Positions 36,059-48,152 of a stretch of 64,000 bases of DNA are shown here, piece after piece. Source of the DNA: Lithospermum erythrorhizon (taxonomy: Eukaryota; Streptophyta; Magnoliopsida; Boraginales; Boraginaceae). The stretch is from contig JADFUC010002033.1 of NCBI GenBank assembly GCA_019722365.1, positions 62,001 through 126,000 of the forward strand, read 5' to 3'. Made by a program: the position numbers and the translations under genes. Under the pieces are notes generated by a model. That model saw nothing but the letters and a program-made list of their open reading frames with translations, was not told where the DNA came from and searched no databases. Every line of letters begins with the position of its first letter. The first letter of the stretch is position 1.

Positions 36059-38330
36059 ATGGCTCCTAAAAAGAATTGGAATCTTTAGAATTGGAGTGGT
36101 GGAACTCTGATTGACGCAAGCTTTAACCTGAGCCCTCAGTAGACCCCAAACTGATCGTGTTGATAATTTTAATAATATAGATCTAGATGATGAGGATACG
36201 AAGGAGGGAAGAAGTAGATTTTAATTAAATCGAAAGGCAAAAATAAGGTAGGAGATGAAAACCCAATATCATCAAGAATCATCATTATGCCAGAGGTAAA
36301 AGTTTAGTTTAAAAAAGAAAAAAAAGACATCATAGGTTTTGAAATACTTTGTGCCGTCGAGAAAATAGAAACTCGTATACTTTGTAAAAGAAACATATAT
36401 AGTTATAAGGCGAGAGAGGGAAAAAGTGGGAACCCGGACATTTTATTAGACATTTCTTGAAGTGATCATAAACTCGATGAAGGAATAGTGAAGAAGGCGA
36501 GGTGGAGGTGTTCAAACAACTATTAACCACATGACCCATTAAAAGTTTATTTATAGTAGAAGTTAAATTATAGACTTGAATCAATGAAATTTGTGGTAGG
36601 TAGTTCTTTGTCTTTCAATCATTGTGAAAGTTGGAGATATATCGATTGGATTCAAGGGAGCGGTCGATCCCACCGGCCGGACGCATCCGCCGACTCTATG
36701 AAGTATTGCCTTCGTATTTTTAAACCAAAAGATCTTCTTATGTCCAACTTCCGTTGCCTTGGAATGTTTGTTTAACTAGTGATATTCTTCTTTTTCGTGA
36801 CTTTGATATAATGTGTGTTACTTGTCGTTGGATAGATGATTGGACTCTTCAAAGGCGTATTATTTATTTCCATGGTATTTGCTAAACATGATAATATTCA
36901 AATAACCGATGGAATATTGCAATGTTGTTTGAATAGCCGATGTTTACACTAAAGTTGGTTCTATTTCACTTGACAATGCATAAATTTAATAAGGTATTGT
37001 CTAAACAGAAACTCTTAAATTAAAATGTAAGCCGGAATTTGAAGAACCTTCCATACTGGGTGTTTATGTCATGGAAGCTGCTTCAACTAGTAGCTAAAGA
37101 TGGAATTGCTATCATTTGGGATGAATTTATCAAGCCTATTAGAAATGGAGTTCATTTAATTGTTACTTCCCCGAATAAAAGAAAATGAAGCATTGATTTT
37201 ATATAAATATAGAGATGAGAGATTACATCATTTTATAATATTCCACGGAAGCCTACTAATGAGTGGGTATCTGAATCACATTCAAATTGGACCTCTTGTT
37301 TAGAGTTTCTCCATTTTCAACACCTTTTAAAGACTACACTAAAGCATTTCAACTGATATAGTCCCAATATTTCATCAAGCTTTTTAGATGTATTGTCATT
37401 GCTATATGCATATATGCATGATAATAGAGGATAAGTTTGTTGCTAGAGACATGATTCTAATATGGAAGATGAATTTTTGAAATATTATCTTCACATTCCA
37501 CATGCATATGCTATCGGTACAATAATGTGTCCAACCATTAAACTAGATATATTATTTGCATGGATAGATTTATTTTATGAATGTTTGGAGCCTTTCAATC
37601 CTAGTTATTTTGTTAATTTCCCAAAGAATACATACAAAACACAAATTGAAGCATATTTATACAACATGTATTCAAATTTTTTTTAAACATTCTCCAAGTA
37701 ATAAAGTGCAAAGTAGTGGTACTACTTCTTATGGATTGTCATTATCTTCTAAAGTAAGGAGTAATCACCTTAAAAAAGCCATGAGTGAAAAATTTACTTC
37801 ATATACTTCTACTCCATCTCAAGACTTAAATGAGTTGACTCAATACTTGAAAACACCTTTTGACATGAGCATGTACAATCATGAAAATCCAATTATTGAT
37901 GTTCTCGAATGGTGGGAAAGCAAGGAAGAATTTTTCTATATTGAGTAAATAGCTAAGAAATTTTTGCAATTTCTATATCTCACGATAGCTAGTGAGTGCA
38001 TTTAGTATGGCAAAACTTCAATATCACAGTAGAAGGTCGAAGACTCACTTCCACGGCAATAGAAGTTTGTGTGGCAATAGAAGTTTGGGCTGACGGCGGA
38101 GAAAAAGGATGCAAGATAAAGTACTTATAGATTTGCACCCAAGGTATGTTTGATGACTTGATGACATCGACAAGACATCAACGATAAAATAGAAAAACGG
38201 AAGAAGAAGATAACAACAATGATTTGCTTTCTATTCGGAGAAGAGATGAGTTAGATCAGAATGAACTTGTATGCTTTCATTTATTATATTGATGATGTAA
38301 ACTCGACCATACAGTATAAAATGTGAAGCG
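36059..38330 (+). pseudogene. hAT transposase of hAT-C
   Basis: The start reads MAPKKNWN and then breaks. In successive frames come a zinc-finger remnant (ILCKRNIYSYKARERKSGN), ESMKFVVGSSLSFNHCES (the typical segment after the finger), and the middle region with many stops. At 37462-37686 there is DEFLKYYLHIPHAYAIGTIM then TYKTQIEAYLYNMYSNFF, and at 37577-37948 QDLNELTQYLKTPFDMSMYN with IIDVLEWWESKEEF (the dimerisation domain). MAKLQYH at 38009 corresponds to the same block in hAT-A. Numerous frameshifts show that the gene is inactive. Confidence 0.88.
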
Positions 38331-38407
38331 GCAATAAAAAAATAAGTTTATATTTTCATTTTATATTTTATGATTATCTTATTATATATAGTTTTCAATA
38401 AAATGAG

Positions 38408-38700
38408 TCAAGCGGGCGTCCTACATCGCGAGCGGGCGTCCTGCATACTTCAACGGGCGTCTACATACTTGAATGGATGTCCTTTTACATATACTTGACG
38501 GGCGTCACATGCTTGAAACGGATATACGGTACAAAGAGTTAGTGGCGGCAATTTTAAGCGGGCGTCAGATAAGCTGAAAACGGGCGTCGAGCAGTATATT
38601 AATAATTCCAGCGGGCGTCAGAATAAGCGGACATCACAATTACGGGTCGATGGAAGCGATTAATTTTAAGGGCGTCCGATAAGCTGAAGCGGTTTATCCG
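38408..38700. repeat. internal GCGGGCGTC array of hAT-C
   Basis: About ten copies of AGCGGGCGTC, ACGGGCGTC or decayed forms (GGATGTCC, GCGGACATC), spaced 20-40 bases apart and mostly in one orientation. The array lies just downstream of the transposase and ends about 20 bases before a second TATA box (38719-38726). Confidence 0.75.
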
Positions 38701-38718
38701 TTTAATCATTCGAGGCCT

Positions 38719-38726
38719 TATAAATT
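38719..38726 (+). promoter_or_regulatory. second TATA box within hAT-C
   Basis: TATAAATT follows the internal array, and a leader (CAAACCACAATTATTCTTCA and on) resembles that of the transposase gene. This is the same relative position as the second TATA-like site of hAT-A. Confidence 0.5.
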
Positions 38727-39732
38727 GCTCCAAACCACAATTATTCTTCATTTTCTCGATTTAGCAACTATTGCAACACCAAAATTTCATATTTTCTACC
38801 ACTTCTACTACTAAAACTTCATCTTTTCCTAAATTTAAGTGTCTGAAAGTGTTCTATAACACTTAAAGAACACATTTTTCACATTTCTAATTTGCTATTG
38901 TACCGATTATTCCTGATGAAGAAGGTATCGCAAAGGGGAGAAAGAACCAAAGGAAAGGAAAGAAGCAAAGGAGGGAGGAGTCTCCTTTCTCATTAGAACC
39001 CTTGAGCTCGACAAGTTTATGAAGAAAACCATCGACCAGGGTATGTATGTTGATGAAAAGGAACTTGAAGGTACAAATGCCATTGTTGGTTTTGAATTTT
39101 CATGGATGGTTGAATCTTGCTAAGTTTAATTGTATATAGTCACCAGAGAATTAGTTAGAGAATTTTATATATGTATATGCGAGTGGATGCAAATGATTCA
39201 ATTATTTGGTATTCATAGTAAAAAGGCATTTTAGATTCTCATATGATAGCTCGAAATTTGGAATTGAGGATTATAATGACCACTTTTAGAATAGCCTCCT
39301 AGAAATTGGAGTTTAAATTGTCCATTTACTCCGGATAAAGAAGAAATTAGCTATTTAACAATGATAGAATTATTGTGATGATGATAAAAAATCTTGGAGG
39401 CATCTACGATGACCGATTGACAAAATTAAAACTTTTAAGATTGTAAAAGATATTTTGATGTCTTGCTAAAAGCAACGATCAATCGTAAGTGTCATTAAAT
39501 TACCTTGAAATAATATGTTTTTGTTGAATGGGAAGAAGATCAACTTATCTAGATTGATTATTAAAAATATGGATAGGAGTAGGGGAAAGTCGTTCTTTGG
39601 TATGGTATGTTGATATCTCAAATTCTTGGTAAATGAGGGGTGAATGTGAATAATATTAAATGCAATTTGTGAGTTAACTGCCAAAGATTGAGGGGCTTGA
39701 TCTGGTGACCAAAGAAACTCTATTGGTGGAAA
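38727..39732 (+). pseudogene. second gene-like module of hAT-C, 5' part
   Basis: After an untranslated-like leader, 38925-39010 encodes a very basic stretch (EGIAKGRKNQRKGKKQRREE in one frame). In another frame KFMKKTIDQGMYVDEKELEG follows. Frameshifts and stops are frequent and no domain was recognised. The module is interrupted by the CACTA element and seems to resume at 48153. Confidence 0.35.
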
Positions 39733-39749
39733 CTCTACGGATTTTGGCT

Positions 39750-41820
39750 AATGGGCGCCAAAAAGCGTCTGAAATGTCGTGATATTAGGTCTTTTGCGGC
39801 GTTTCTATATGGCGAGAAATCATAATGCGACATATGGGCGTCGCACAAAAATCAGCTTGTCGCGAGAAATGTCATACCTGAAACAAGTATGATGATTTTG
39901 TGGCGTTTAGAAACGTCACAAATCAATGGAATAACCGGAGTAAATTTGGCCTAAATAAATCCCAGCGTCCTTATGAGTAAAAGCGCTTAATTAAGAAAAT
40001 GTACTTAATATTAAGATAATTAAATTATTCCATACGTGGGAAAATCGTCACATAATAAAAGACCCTTAATTAAGAAAATGTACTTAAGATTAATAACTAG
40101 ATTTTTAAAGTATGTAGCCTTAACGTCCTAATAAATATTAAAATAAAATTATTAAATTGATATAAATAATGAAATGTGTGCAGTAATAACGTCTGGTATA
40201 TTAATTAATTTATAAAATATAATAATATTAGTCCCGCCCGTAAACAAATCCACTTAAATTAATATTAGATAAATAATTAAATCGATATAAATAATATAGG
40301 CGCCGTAATAGCGTCGGCGCTCTTGTATTAATTAATTGGTATAAAATATAATAATATTAGCAGCGCCATAAAAAGCGTCACTGAATAATATAAAATAAAT
40401 AAATTAAATCAATATAATGATAATATGGGCGCCATAATAACGTCCGCACTTAATATTAATTAATTAATTTATAAATATAATAATAATAACGCGCCATAAA
40501 AGCGTCACACTAATAATATAAAATAAATAATTAAATTGATATAATAATATGGGCCTTATATGAATCACGCACTTAATATTATTTAATTAATTTATAAAAT
40601 ATAATAATAATATAGACGCCATAAAAGCGTGCACTAATAATATAAAATAAATAGCAATTAAATCGATATAATAATAATAAGCACGCCGTAATGCGTCGGG
40701 CCAGCTTAATAATAATTAATTAATTTATAAAAAATAATAATATTACTAACGAAGAGATAAAGCGTCACGTACTTAATATTAAATAATTAATTTATTAAAT
40801 AGAATAAACGGAAACGCCATATAAGCGTCACGCCATATAATGTAATAAAAAAATAAATAATAGATTTCATAATAAAGAATATTGTAAATATAAAACAAAA
40901 TATCAATTTTTAGTAATATAATCTTTGTATATATATATGAAACAAAATGAATAAAAATATAAACTTATTATTTAAACATTGAATATGCATTCATAATAAA
41001 GAATAATTATTTTGATTAAATATAAACAACTATTTAAACACTTATTTTTATTACTAGAACCAAATAATAAACAAGTTAATATATAAATAAAAAGAAGTTA
41101 AGAAAAAATATAATATACCTCAAATCAAAGAATTGAATTTGCTACCAAAAAAAAGACAGGATTAGTATATAACATTATAATAAAAAACTAGCAAATCAAT
41201 ACATTAACTTAATAACTAAATCACACAAAAGAAATAGAAGAAAAGCGAAATTACAGTAGCAAAAGAGCGTTTGAAGATGAAGAAAATGGATTTGTTATGT
41301 TTATATTTATAGGAGGAGATGGATAGATATTATCCAGTTTTTTGAATTTTGAATTTCCGGCTGCTCATAAAGCGTCATAAACCCATACTATAAAGCCTTT
41401 TCGGCTTAGTCAAAATTTTGTCCCCGATAAACCCGAAGCAAATGTACTTTAGATAATATTTAAAAATTATGATATTTCTGAAAATAATATAACGTCACGA
41501 AATGTCGTACAATATCTTTATATTAATAAATAAAATCCTATAACGTCATAGAAAGCGGCATGGGAAAAAAATTAAATCATAAAATACTTTGTTATTAATA
41601 AATTAATTATTTTCGTGCCAAAATGTCATATGATATCTTTATATTAATAAATTTAATCTTAGAACGTCGCTTAAGCGACATAGACAAAAAATGAAATCAT
41701 AAATACTTTAGTTTTAATAAATTATTATCCATGACGTCTAAAATGTGATATCATATCTTTATATTAAATAAATTAAATCGTAGAGCGTCACCTGGCTTGA
41801 CATAGATACAAAATTCTTTC
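39750..41820. repeat. left GCGTC array of the CACTA element
   Basis: Units of about 60-70 bases alternate an AT-only stretch (TTAATATTAATTAATTAATT and related) with GCGCCATAA.AGCGTCAC. The array is regular from 40180 to 40860. Nearer the left end the units are the shorter GGCGTTT/GCGTC type. Confidence 0.85.
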
Positions 41821-41989
41821 AAATACAATACCGAGCCCAGATAAACTCTACTGATAAGATAACTGAAACTCCTTACTACCCAATATTCCTCAAATTTAGC
41901 CTAATACATATATCAAATAACTCATTTTATAAAATAAATGTTAAATAAGTACATAATACATTATATTATTAGATAACGTGCACTAATAA

Positions 41990-42700
41990 TTCTCGTCATT
42001 CATCATTCGTCATAAGTAAATACGTCGTAATCACTTTCTGCCTCATTATCTTCATTTGTAAATAATAGCGGGACTTCGTCATCATCATCGTCATATTTTC
42101 CCATTGTAAAGAATATTATCATTATCTATTTCTATTGTTGGTTGAGCGGGTATTGTAGCGGTTACTCTTCTTCTGAAAGAACTACGAATCGCCATGTAGC
42201 GAATATTAGTGAATCAATTCGACTCCGCTTGCAAATGTTTTTGATGCAACCACCCATTCAAGATGTTTCTTATCCATCCGACACATGATCGATGTAGAAC
42301 ACTTGTTATTGCTGTCGAGAGGCAGAGATAAAAATATCATCGATTGTAAACTTTTCACTTCTTTTTTTTATTTGCGATTCGGTCTTTGGGAGTGCGCCCA
42401 GCATCCGCCCTCTTGGTATCGAACCAATGACACTTGAATAAAGGCCATTGTCTCGTTCAAACCGTTATATCTCAAACTCACGTATTTCTTGAAAGAACTC
42501 CGTATTAATCAACATGCTTTCATTTATCATCGAAGACCACTTTCACTAAACACCACTATTGTTGTCGACATTGCCCTGCACCGTTTTAGGTATTGATAGT
42601 ATCCATTTATTGTAGTACCCGCATGTTAATTATTGATTTCCGCCGTGGACCCGAGGCGAGTGGTAAATAATCGTTGGTCGGCATTCTCCCATATTAATAT
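41990..42700 (-). pseudogene. CACTA transposase (TNP2-type) C-terminal remnant
   Basis: On the minus strand, VSLRYNGLNETMAFIQVSLV and a nearby segment with GGCWAHSQRPNRK match the region of plant TNP2 proteins that reads V-L-Y-GL---VLFKC-W. The next segment has TIDDIFIS-like and SVLHRS-like remnants (originally DPFILA--A-QVFY-D), then NILNGWLHQKHLQAES (W-VV---). An acidic tail coded by a GAT/GAC run near 42080 closes it. Stops and shifts abound, so it is inactive. Confidence 0.65.
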
Positions 42701-42948
42701 TTAAGCCTAGAAAATATATATCCGTGCATCAATTAGTTTTTATAATAAATTTCTTACAGCAAAATGTCATATAAATGTAATTTAAGTAGTTAAAAGCATT
42801 ATTAAAACTAATGCTTACATAATTTAAAGTGTTGTATAAAATTTATTATTAACCATTTCTGATCCTTTGATCGAGGACTTCATTTAAAGGATCAGATTGT
42901 ACGATTAGAGAAGACAATTATATTGGGTCTTTTAAAAAAATGTAACAA

Positions 42949-43149
42949 ATGGAAAATGAAATTGCTAATTGGAAAAAATTAGTCAAGATTCTTGTTTTAG
43001 TTGTATTCGGAATCTTATTTGTAACATTTTGTCTACTAATGTATCACATTAACTACATGCAATGCATGAACTACGTTATGTTATTGAATAGAATTTGTTT
43101 TGCAATGATAATTCTCAAAGCTTCATTTTTGTGTTTAACTGTTAATTAG
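42949..43149 (+). CDS. small open frame with one predicted membrane helix, unknown
   Basis: A 66-codon frame starts at an ATG and encodes MENEIANWKKL followed by a hydrophobic stretch of about 24 residues (residues 13-36), then YMQCMNYVML and a further hydrophobic end. It lies inside the CACTA element between the transposase remnant and the right array. No family is recognised, and in such AT-rich DNA it may be a chance frame. Confidence 0.2.
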   Translation: MENEIANWKKLVKILVLVVFGILFVTFCLLMYHINYMQCMNYVMLLNRICFAMIILKASFLCLTVN

Positions 43150-43359
43150 TTAATTATCTTATATATTGTTATTACTTAGGTTATACATAATTCTATTTAA
43201 TAAATAAAAAGACAATAACATTAACCAGGAATATTTCCGTCTATTTATATGTATTTTTTCAAAATGAGATTTTTAAAAGTGTCTGAAAACGTGTATATGG
43301 GCGTAACAATTACTCGCTTGTCCTTGTGTCTCATGTCGTATAATTTGTTTAAGATAAAT

Positions 43360-46075
43360 ATTCTGAATAATTTAAATAATTAAATCGATATAATAATAAT
43401 ATCGGCGCCATACTAACGTCATACGCCCAATAAATATTTAATTTGTAAAATATAATAATATCGACACGCCATAAAAAGCGTCACACTATTAATATTAAAT
43501 AAATAATTAATAATAATATCAACGCCATAATAGCAAATCTGCCTTGATTAATAATATTAATGAATTAATTTATAAAATATAATAATATTAGCCATGCCAT
43601 AAAATGTCACACAATTAATATTAAATAAATAATTAAATCGATATAATAATAATATCAACGCCATAATAACGTCACATTAGTAATGTAAATTTATTCAATA
43701 ATGTTCCAATTAAATTGAATTAATTAAATTCCAATTTAACAATTTATTCGTTTAGATTTAGTTAATTAAATCATGCGGTCAATTAAATATTCCGTGTATG
43801 CGTTTATTATCAAATTATAAAAAATTGGACCGTCAATTAGAAACCCGACACATGAGAAACGGGATCATAATAAATAATTATTTCCTCCAAATAAACATTT
43901 GGAAATAATTAAAGAGCTGGATAATTATATCTTTTAAATAAATATAAAGATATACTTTATCGAACAAAATCATATAATTATTCTTTAATTAAGTTGGAAG
44001 AATAATTATCAGGAGGTTGGCCGAGACGATCGAAGTCAAGTTGGCCAAGAGACAGCGAAGTCAGGACTTCAGCCCACATCCAGCCATCGCTAATATGCCT
44101 ATAAATAGAGGCATTATAGATTTCATTTTAGGGGATGGAAATTCGTTTCCACCAAAAGAAGGCGAAAGTAGAAGAAGAAATTTCATGAATGGAGAGCTGC
44201 CATGACATTCAAAGTTGCATCTGAACATTCAAACGCCCGAGCCTTTGAATGAAGTCAAACATTCAAACGTTCAAATCTTGAAACATCGGCGTTGAGCATT
44301 CGGGTTCAGAATCGAAGCTATTGACCCTTGAATTGGAAGTGTGCAACGTCAGTGTTCGAAGTTGCAGAGTGTTGATAATCGGCTTCAGCAATTTCTTCGA
44401 GGCCCTTGACTTGTATAGTGAAGTAGAATAGAGAATAAATAGAGATTGTCTTTCCAGAATCATGTCGATAACATTTCTTTACAACGACATTCCACTTGTC
44501 TTGAGACTTTAAAATTTAATAGATTACAAGCTTCATACACTTAATATTAAATATTTAATTTATAAAATATAATAATATCAATAACGCCATAAAACGTCAT
44601 ACTATTAATATTAAATAAATAATTAATAATAATATTGACGCCATAATAAATCACGCCTTAATATTAATAAATTAATTTATAAAATATAATAATATTAGCC
44701 GTACCATAAAAATATCCCGCAAATTAATATTAAATAAATAATTAAATCGATATAATAATAATATCGACGCCATAACTATAACGTCCTTACATATCCCCAA
44801 ATATTTAATTTATAAAATATAATAATATCGACAACGCCATAAAGCGTCATACTATTAATATTAAATAAATGAGTAATAATAATGTCAGCGCCGTAACGTC
44901 ACCTTGTAATATTAATTAATTAATTTCTAAAATATAATAATATTAGCCATGTCATAAAAATGTCACACAATTAATATTAAATAAATAATTAAATCGATAT
45001 AATAATAATATCAGCGCCATAATAACGTCGCGGCTTAATATTAAATAATTAATTTATAAATATAATAATATTGACACGCCATATAAAGCGTCACACTATT
45101 AATATTAAATAAATAATTAATAATAATGTCGATACCATAATAACGTCACTTAATATTAATTAATTAATTTATAAAATCTAATAATAATAGCCATGTCGTA
45201 AAAAATGTCACAAATTAATATTAAATAAATAATTAAATACGATATAATAATAATATCAACGCCATAATAAGCGTCACTTGGCGTAATATTAAATAATTAT
45301 TTTATAAAATATAATATTCAACATAAACGTCACGCTACAATATTAATAAATAATTCGTCGATATAATAATAATCTTCAGCATGTAATAGCGTCACCGCAT
45401 AATATTAATTAATTAATTTATAAAATATAATAATATTAGCCATTAATAAGCCAAAATGTCAACGATTAATATTAAATAAATAATTAAATAGATATAATAA
45501 TAATATAATACTTGTCCTTGTAACAATATTAAATAATTAATTTACTAAAATATAATAATATTCAACACGCTCGCCACTAAGCGATATATTAATATTAAAT
45601 AAATTAATTTATAAAATATAATAATATTGTACGCCATAAAAGCATTAAACTATTCATATTAAATAAATAATTAATAATAATATCAATGCCATAATAACGT
45701 CACAAAATTAATATTAATTAGCAATTAATTTATAAAATATAATAATATTAGCCATGTCGTAAAATATCACGCAATTCAATATTAAATAAATAATTAAATG
45801 GATATAATAATAATATCGGCGCCATAATAGCGTCACGTACTTAATATTAATTAATTAATTTATAAAATATAATAATATTAGCCATGTCATAAAAATATCC
45901 ATAAATTAATATTAAATAAATAATTAAATCGATATAATAATAATATCAGCCAGCGTAATAAAATTAACTTAATATTAAATAATTATTTTATAAAATATAA
46001 TAATATTGACTTGCCGTAAAAAGCGTCACACTATTATTATTAAATAAATAATTAATATCGCTTTGATTTCGTTTA
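43360..46075. repeat. right expanded array: alternating two-unit (about 125 bp) AT-rich repeat
   Basis: Two unit types alternate. One reads TTAATATTAAATAAATAATT then AAATCGATATAATAATAATATCGACGCC less its last bases, ending ATAACGTCAC. The other reads TTAATATTAATTAATTAATT then TATAAAATATAATAATATTA and ends GCCATAAAAATGTCACAC. Each is about 60-66 bases, so the higher-order period is about 125. More than fifteen dimers can be followed. The array is interrupted by the LTR at 43684-44528. Confidence 0.9.
43684..44528 (+). mobile_element. copia-type LTR, solo, 845 bp, inside the CACTA array
   Basis: It begins TGTAAATTTATTCAATAATG and ends TTTAATAGATTACA; the ends form an imperfect inverted pair. 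A strong TATA box, CTATAAATAGAGG, lies at about 44100-44112, followed by a less AT-rich transcribed-like segment. Array units abut both ends. The flanking pentamers AGTAA and AGCTT do not match, so the edges may be off by a few bases or decayed. The unmarked ends and lack of coding region indicate a solo LTR or a miniature element. Confidence 0.6.
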
Positions 46076-48152
46076 AAATATTTTAGATATGACATGTATA
46101 AAGACGTACATCTTTACTAATAGCAAAAATGTCAAATATTAATTTTTTTTTTTGGAATAAATATTTTAATCACTTTTCAAAATTTTTATGAAAATCTATT
46201 TATATGTATGAAGCGTCGCCAAACATGTCATAGTGGATTCAAATTAACGTTGAGCAATAAATATATTTAGGTGTAAGCTGCGTTTATCAATTGAAGCGTC
46301 ATTAAATTAGTTAATGTATGGGCGGGTATGTGGCGTTTTTAGGCATTTTTCCATTATAAATTGAGATATTTATAATCGATTTCCGCAATTCATTTTTAAC
46401 TACAATCACAAAATTTCTCCCAAAGAAATGCCTCAAGTGATAACCTTGAACCACTTTAAGCTTGATAGTTTTATAGAATGCTGACTGGAACCTATGATCC
46501 TCGATTTGTAATATATGTACTTTTTTATATAATTACTTTAATTTTTTGTGTAGTTATTAATATATATATTATTATATAAATTAATGAAACGGAAATACCA
46601 GAAATTTTTACTATTAAAATGGCAGGTTGTTCTAACTGTAAGTGGAATTTGCAAATTCAAAGTTTTAGACAGAGTTTTTGATGTGAGATTCAAAATACTT
46701 TAAGTGAGAATAATGAAGCACACCTGAAATTATTCTTTACCGGTAGTGTTTGGAATTTGTGCAAACAAACAACATGGTATGGGGAGAGTTCATGGATTTA
46801 AAATGTCATAGATTACATGAAGATCACAGATCAGCATGATTATCTCCTTTCGGGTCTGATTTGTGGTCTCGATGGCGTTATTAGAACCTAATACCTTATT
46901 GGAGACTTTAATGTTTGAATAAATTATGTAGACTTTAAGGTTGAATAAATTATAGTGTATTTTTTGTTTTAATTTTAATTTATGTTAATAAAATAGAAAG
47001 GTTACATAATCTTTGACATATATGTATCTTGAGATATTAATTTGTTAGGAATATTTCTATGATAAAATACTTACTTGGCATTAGAAGAAACATTAATTTA
47101 ATTTTAAATAATGATATAAAATTATTGATTAAAACATTTGAAATTAATATCATAATTGATATTGCTAATTAAAATTGTAAATCCGCAAGCATTACCCACG
47201 TTAGAAATTAATTTAATTTAAATATTTCTTTAGCGTCCACGGAACCGCCGCGTTAAGAAAATTATATCATAATTAATATAATTAACATCATAATTGATAT
47301 AAAATTGTTGATTAAATGAAATTTATGAATAAATTATTTACAACACGTCATATTAATGAGACAAATAATTTATTTAATTTTATAAATAATTTAAATGTTT
47401 ATTACATTTAATCTAATGTCATACAAAATGTCATTATCTAAGTTTTTAGGAAAAAGTAATTTTAAATTAAAAATTTAGTTAATATTGATATAAGGGCATT
47501 AAGTTAAATAAAAGTTAATTTGAAATATATGAGTAAATAATTATTAAAAGCGTCATACTAATGACACATCTTATTAAATTATTTTCCTAAATAATTTAAA
47601 TTTTTATTCAAGTAAATCCTAACGTCTCATAAATGCCCATTTTAAGAAAATGATAAATTAGTTAATATTAATATGATAAATTATAAAAAATTATGTTATT
47701 AGTATTTGGTAATTATACATAAATCATGATTAAATTCTGGAGAAAAGAATTAGATTTCTCACCTTATCCCACGAGGTTTGTAAGATAATATGTAAAGCGT
47801 CACGATTATAAATGCGGTTATTAAAATTGGCGGCGTTTCGGTGACATGTTGTTTGCAGGAAAGAGGCTGTGGCGTTTAGTGGCGTTGAAGTACTGCATGA
47901 AACTTCTACGTGGCGTTTTTATGGGCGGGATATTTTCGGCGAATTATTATGCCCGCAATAGCGTCATAGTATTTTTGCTAGGAAAACTATTAGCTGCCCG
48001 CATAAATCACTATATTGCCGGTACTTTTTACTGGGAAATTTTCTTTGGTTTATTATTAAAGAGGTAGATCTACGTTGCGGTAATGTCATGTGGCTGCGAC
48101 ATTTATTAATGACGGTTTATAATTATGTCACGTTGCTCATTTTCTAGTAGTG

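Larger units (their letters stand above)
39733..48152 (-). mobile_element. CACTA element inserted in hAT-C, with expanded sub-terminal arrays
   Basis: The right end finishes TTTTCTAGTAGTG at 48140-48152, the inverse of CACTACTAGAAAA. The left edge is placed at about 39733 (CTCTACGGATTTTGGC), where GCGCCAAAAAGCGTC sub-terminal motifs begin; its CACTA has apparently mutated and no 3-bp duplication was confirmed. TGGCGTTT, GCGTC and AATGTCA motifs, typical of plant CACTA sub-terminal repeats, fill both flanks. A remnant of the TNP2-type protein lies between them on the minus strand (41990-42700). A copia-type LTR lies at 43684-44528. Confidence 0.75.

Noticed and set aside
39730..39760. Exact left terminus of the CACTA element in hAT-C
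   Set aside because: CTCTAC is only similar to CACTAC and the neighbouring bases (AAA) do not match GAG on the right, so the edge is given only as approximate.
43679..44533. Target duplication for the copia-type LTR
   Set aside because: AGTAA and AGCTT share only two leading bases, so no duplication is claimed.
39750..46075. CRISPR-like array
   Set aside because: Units are contiguous and AT-rich without unique spacers, and the DNA is from a plant nucleus.
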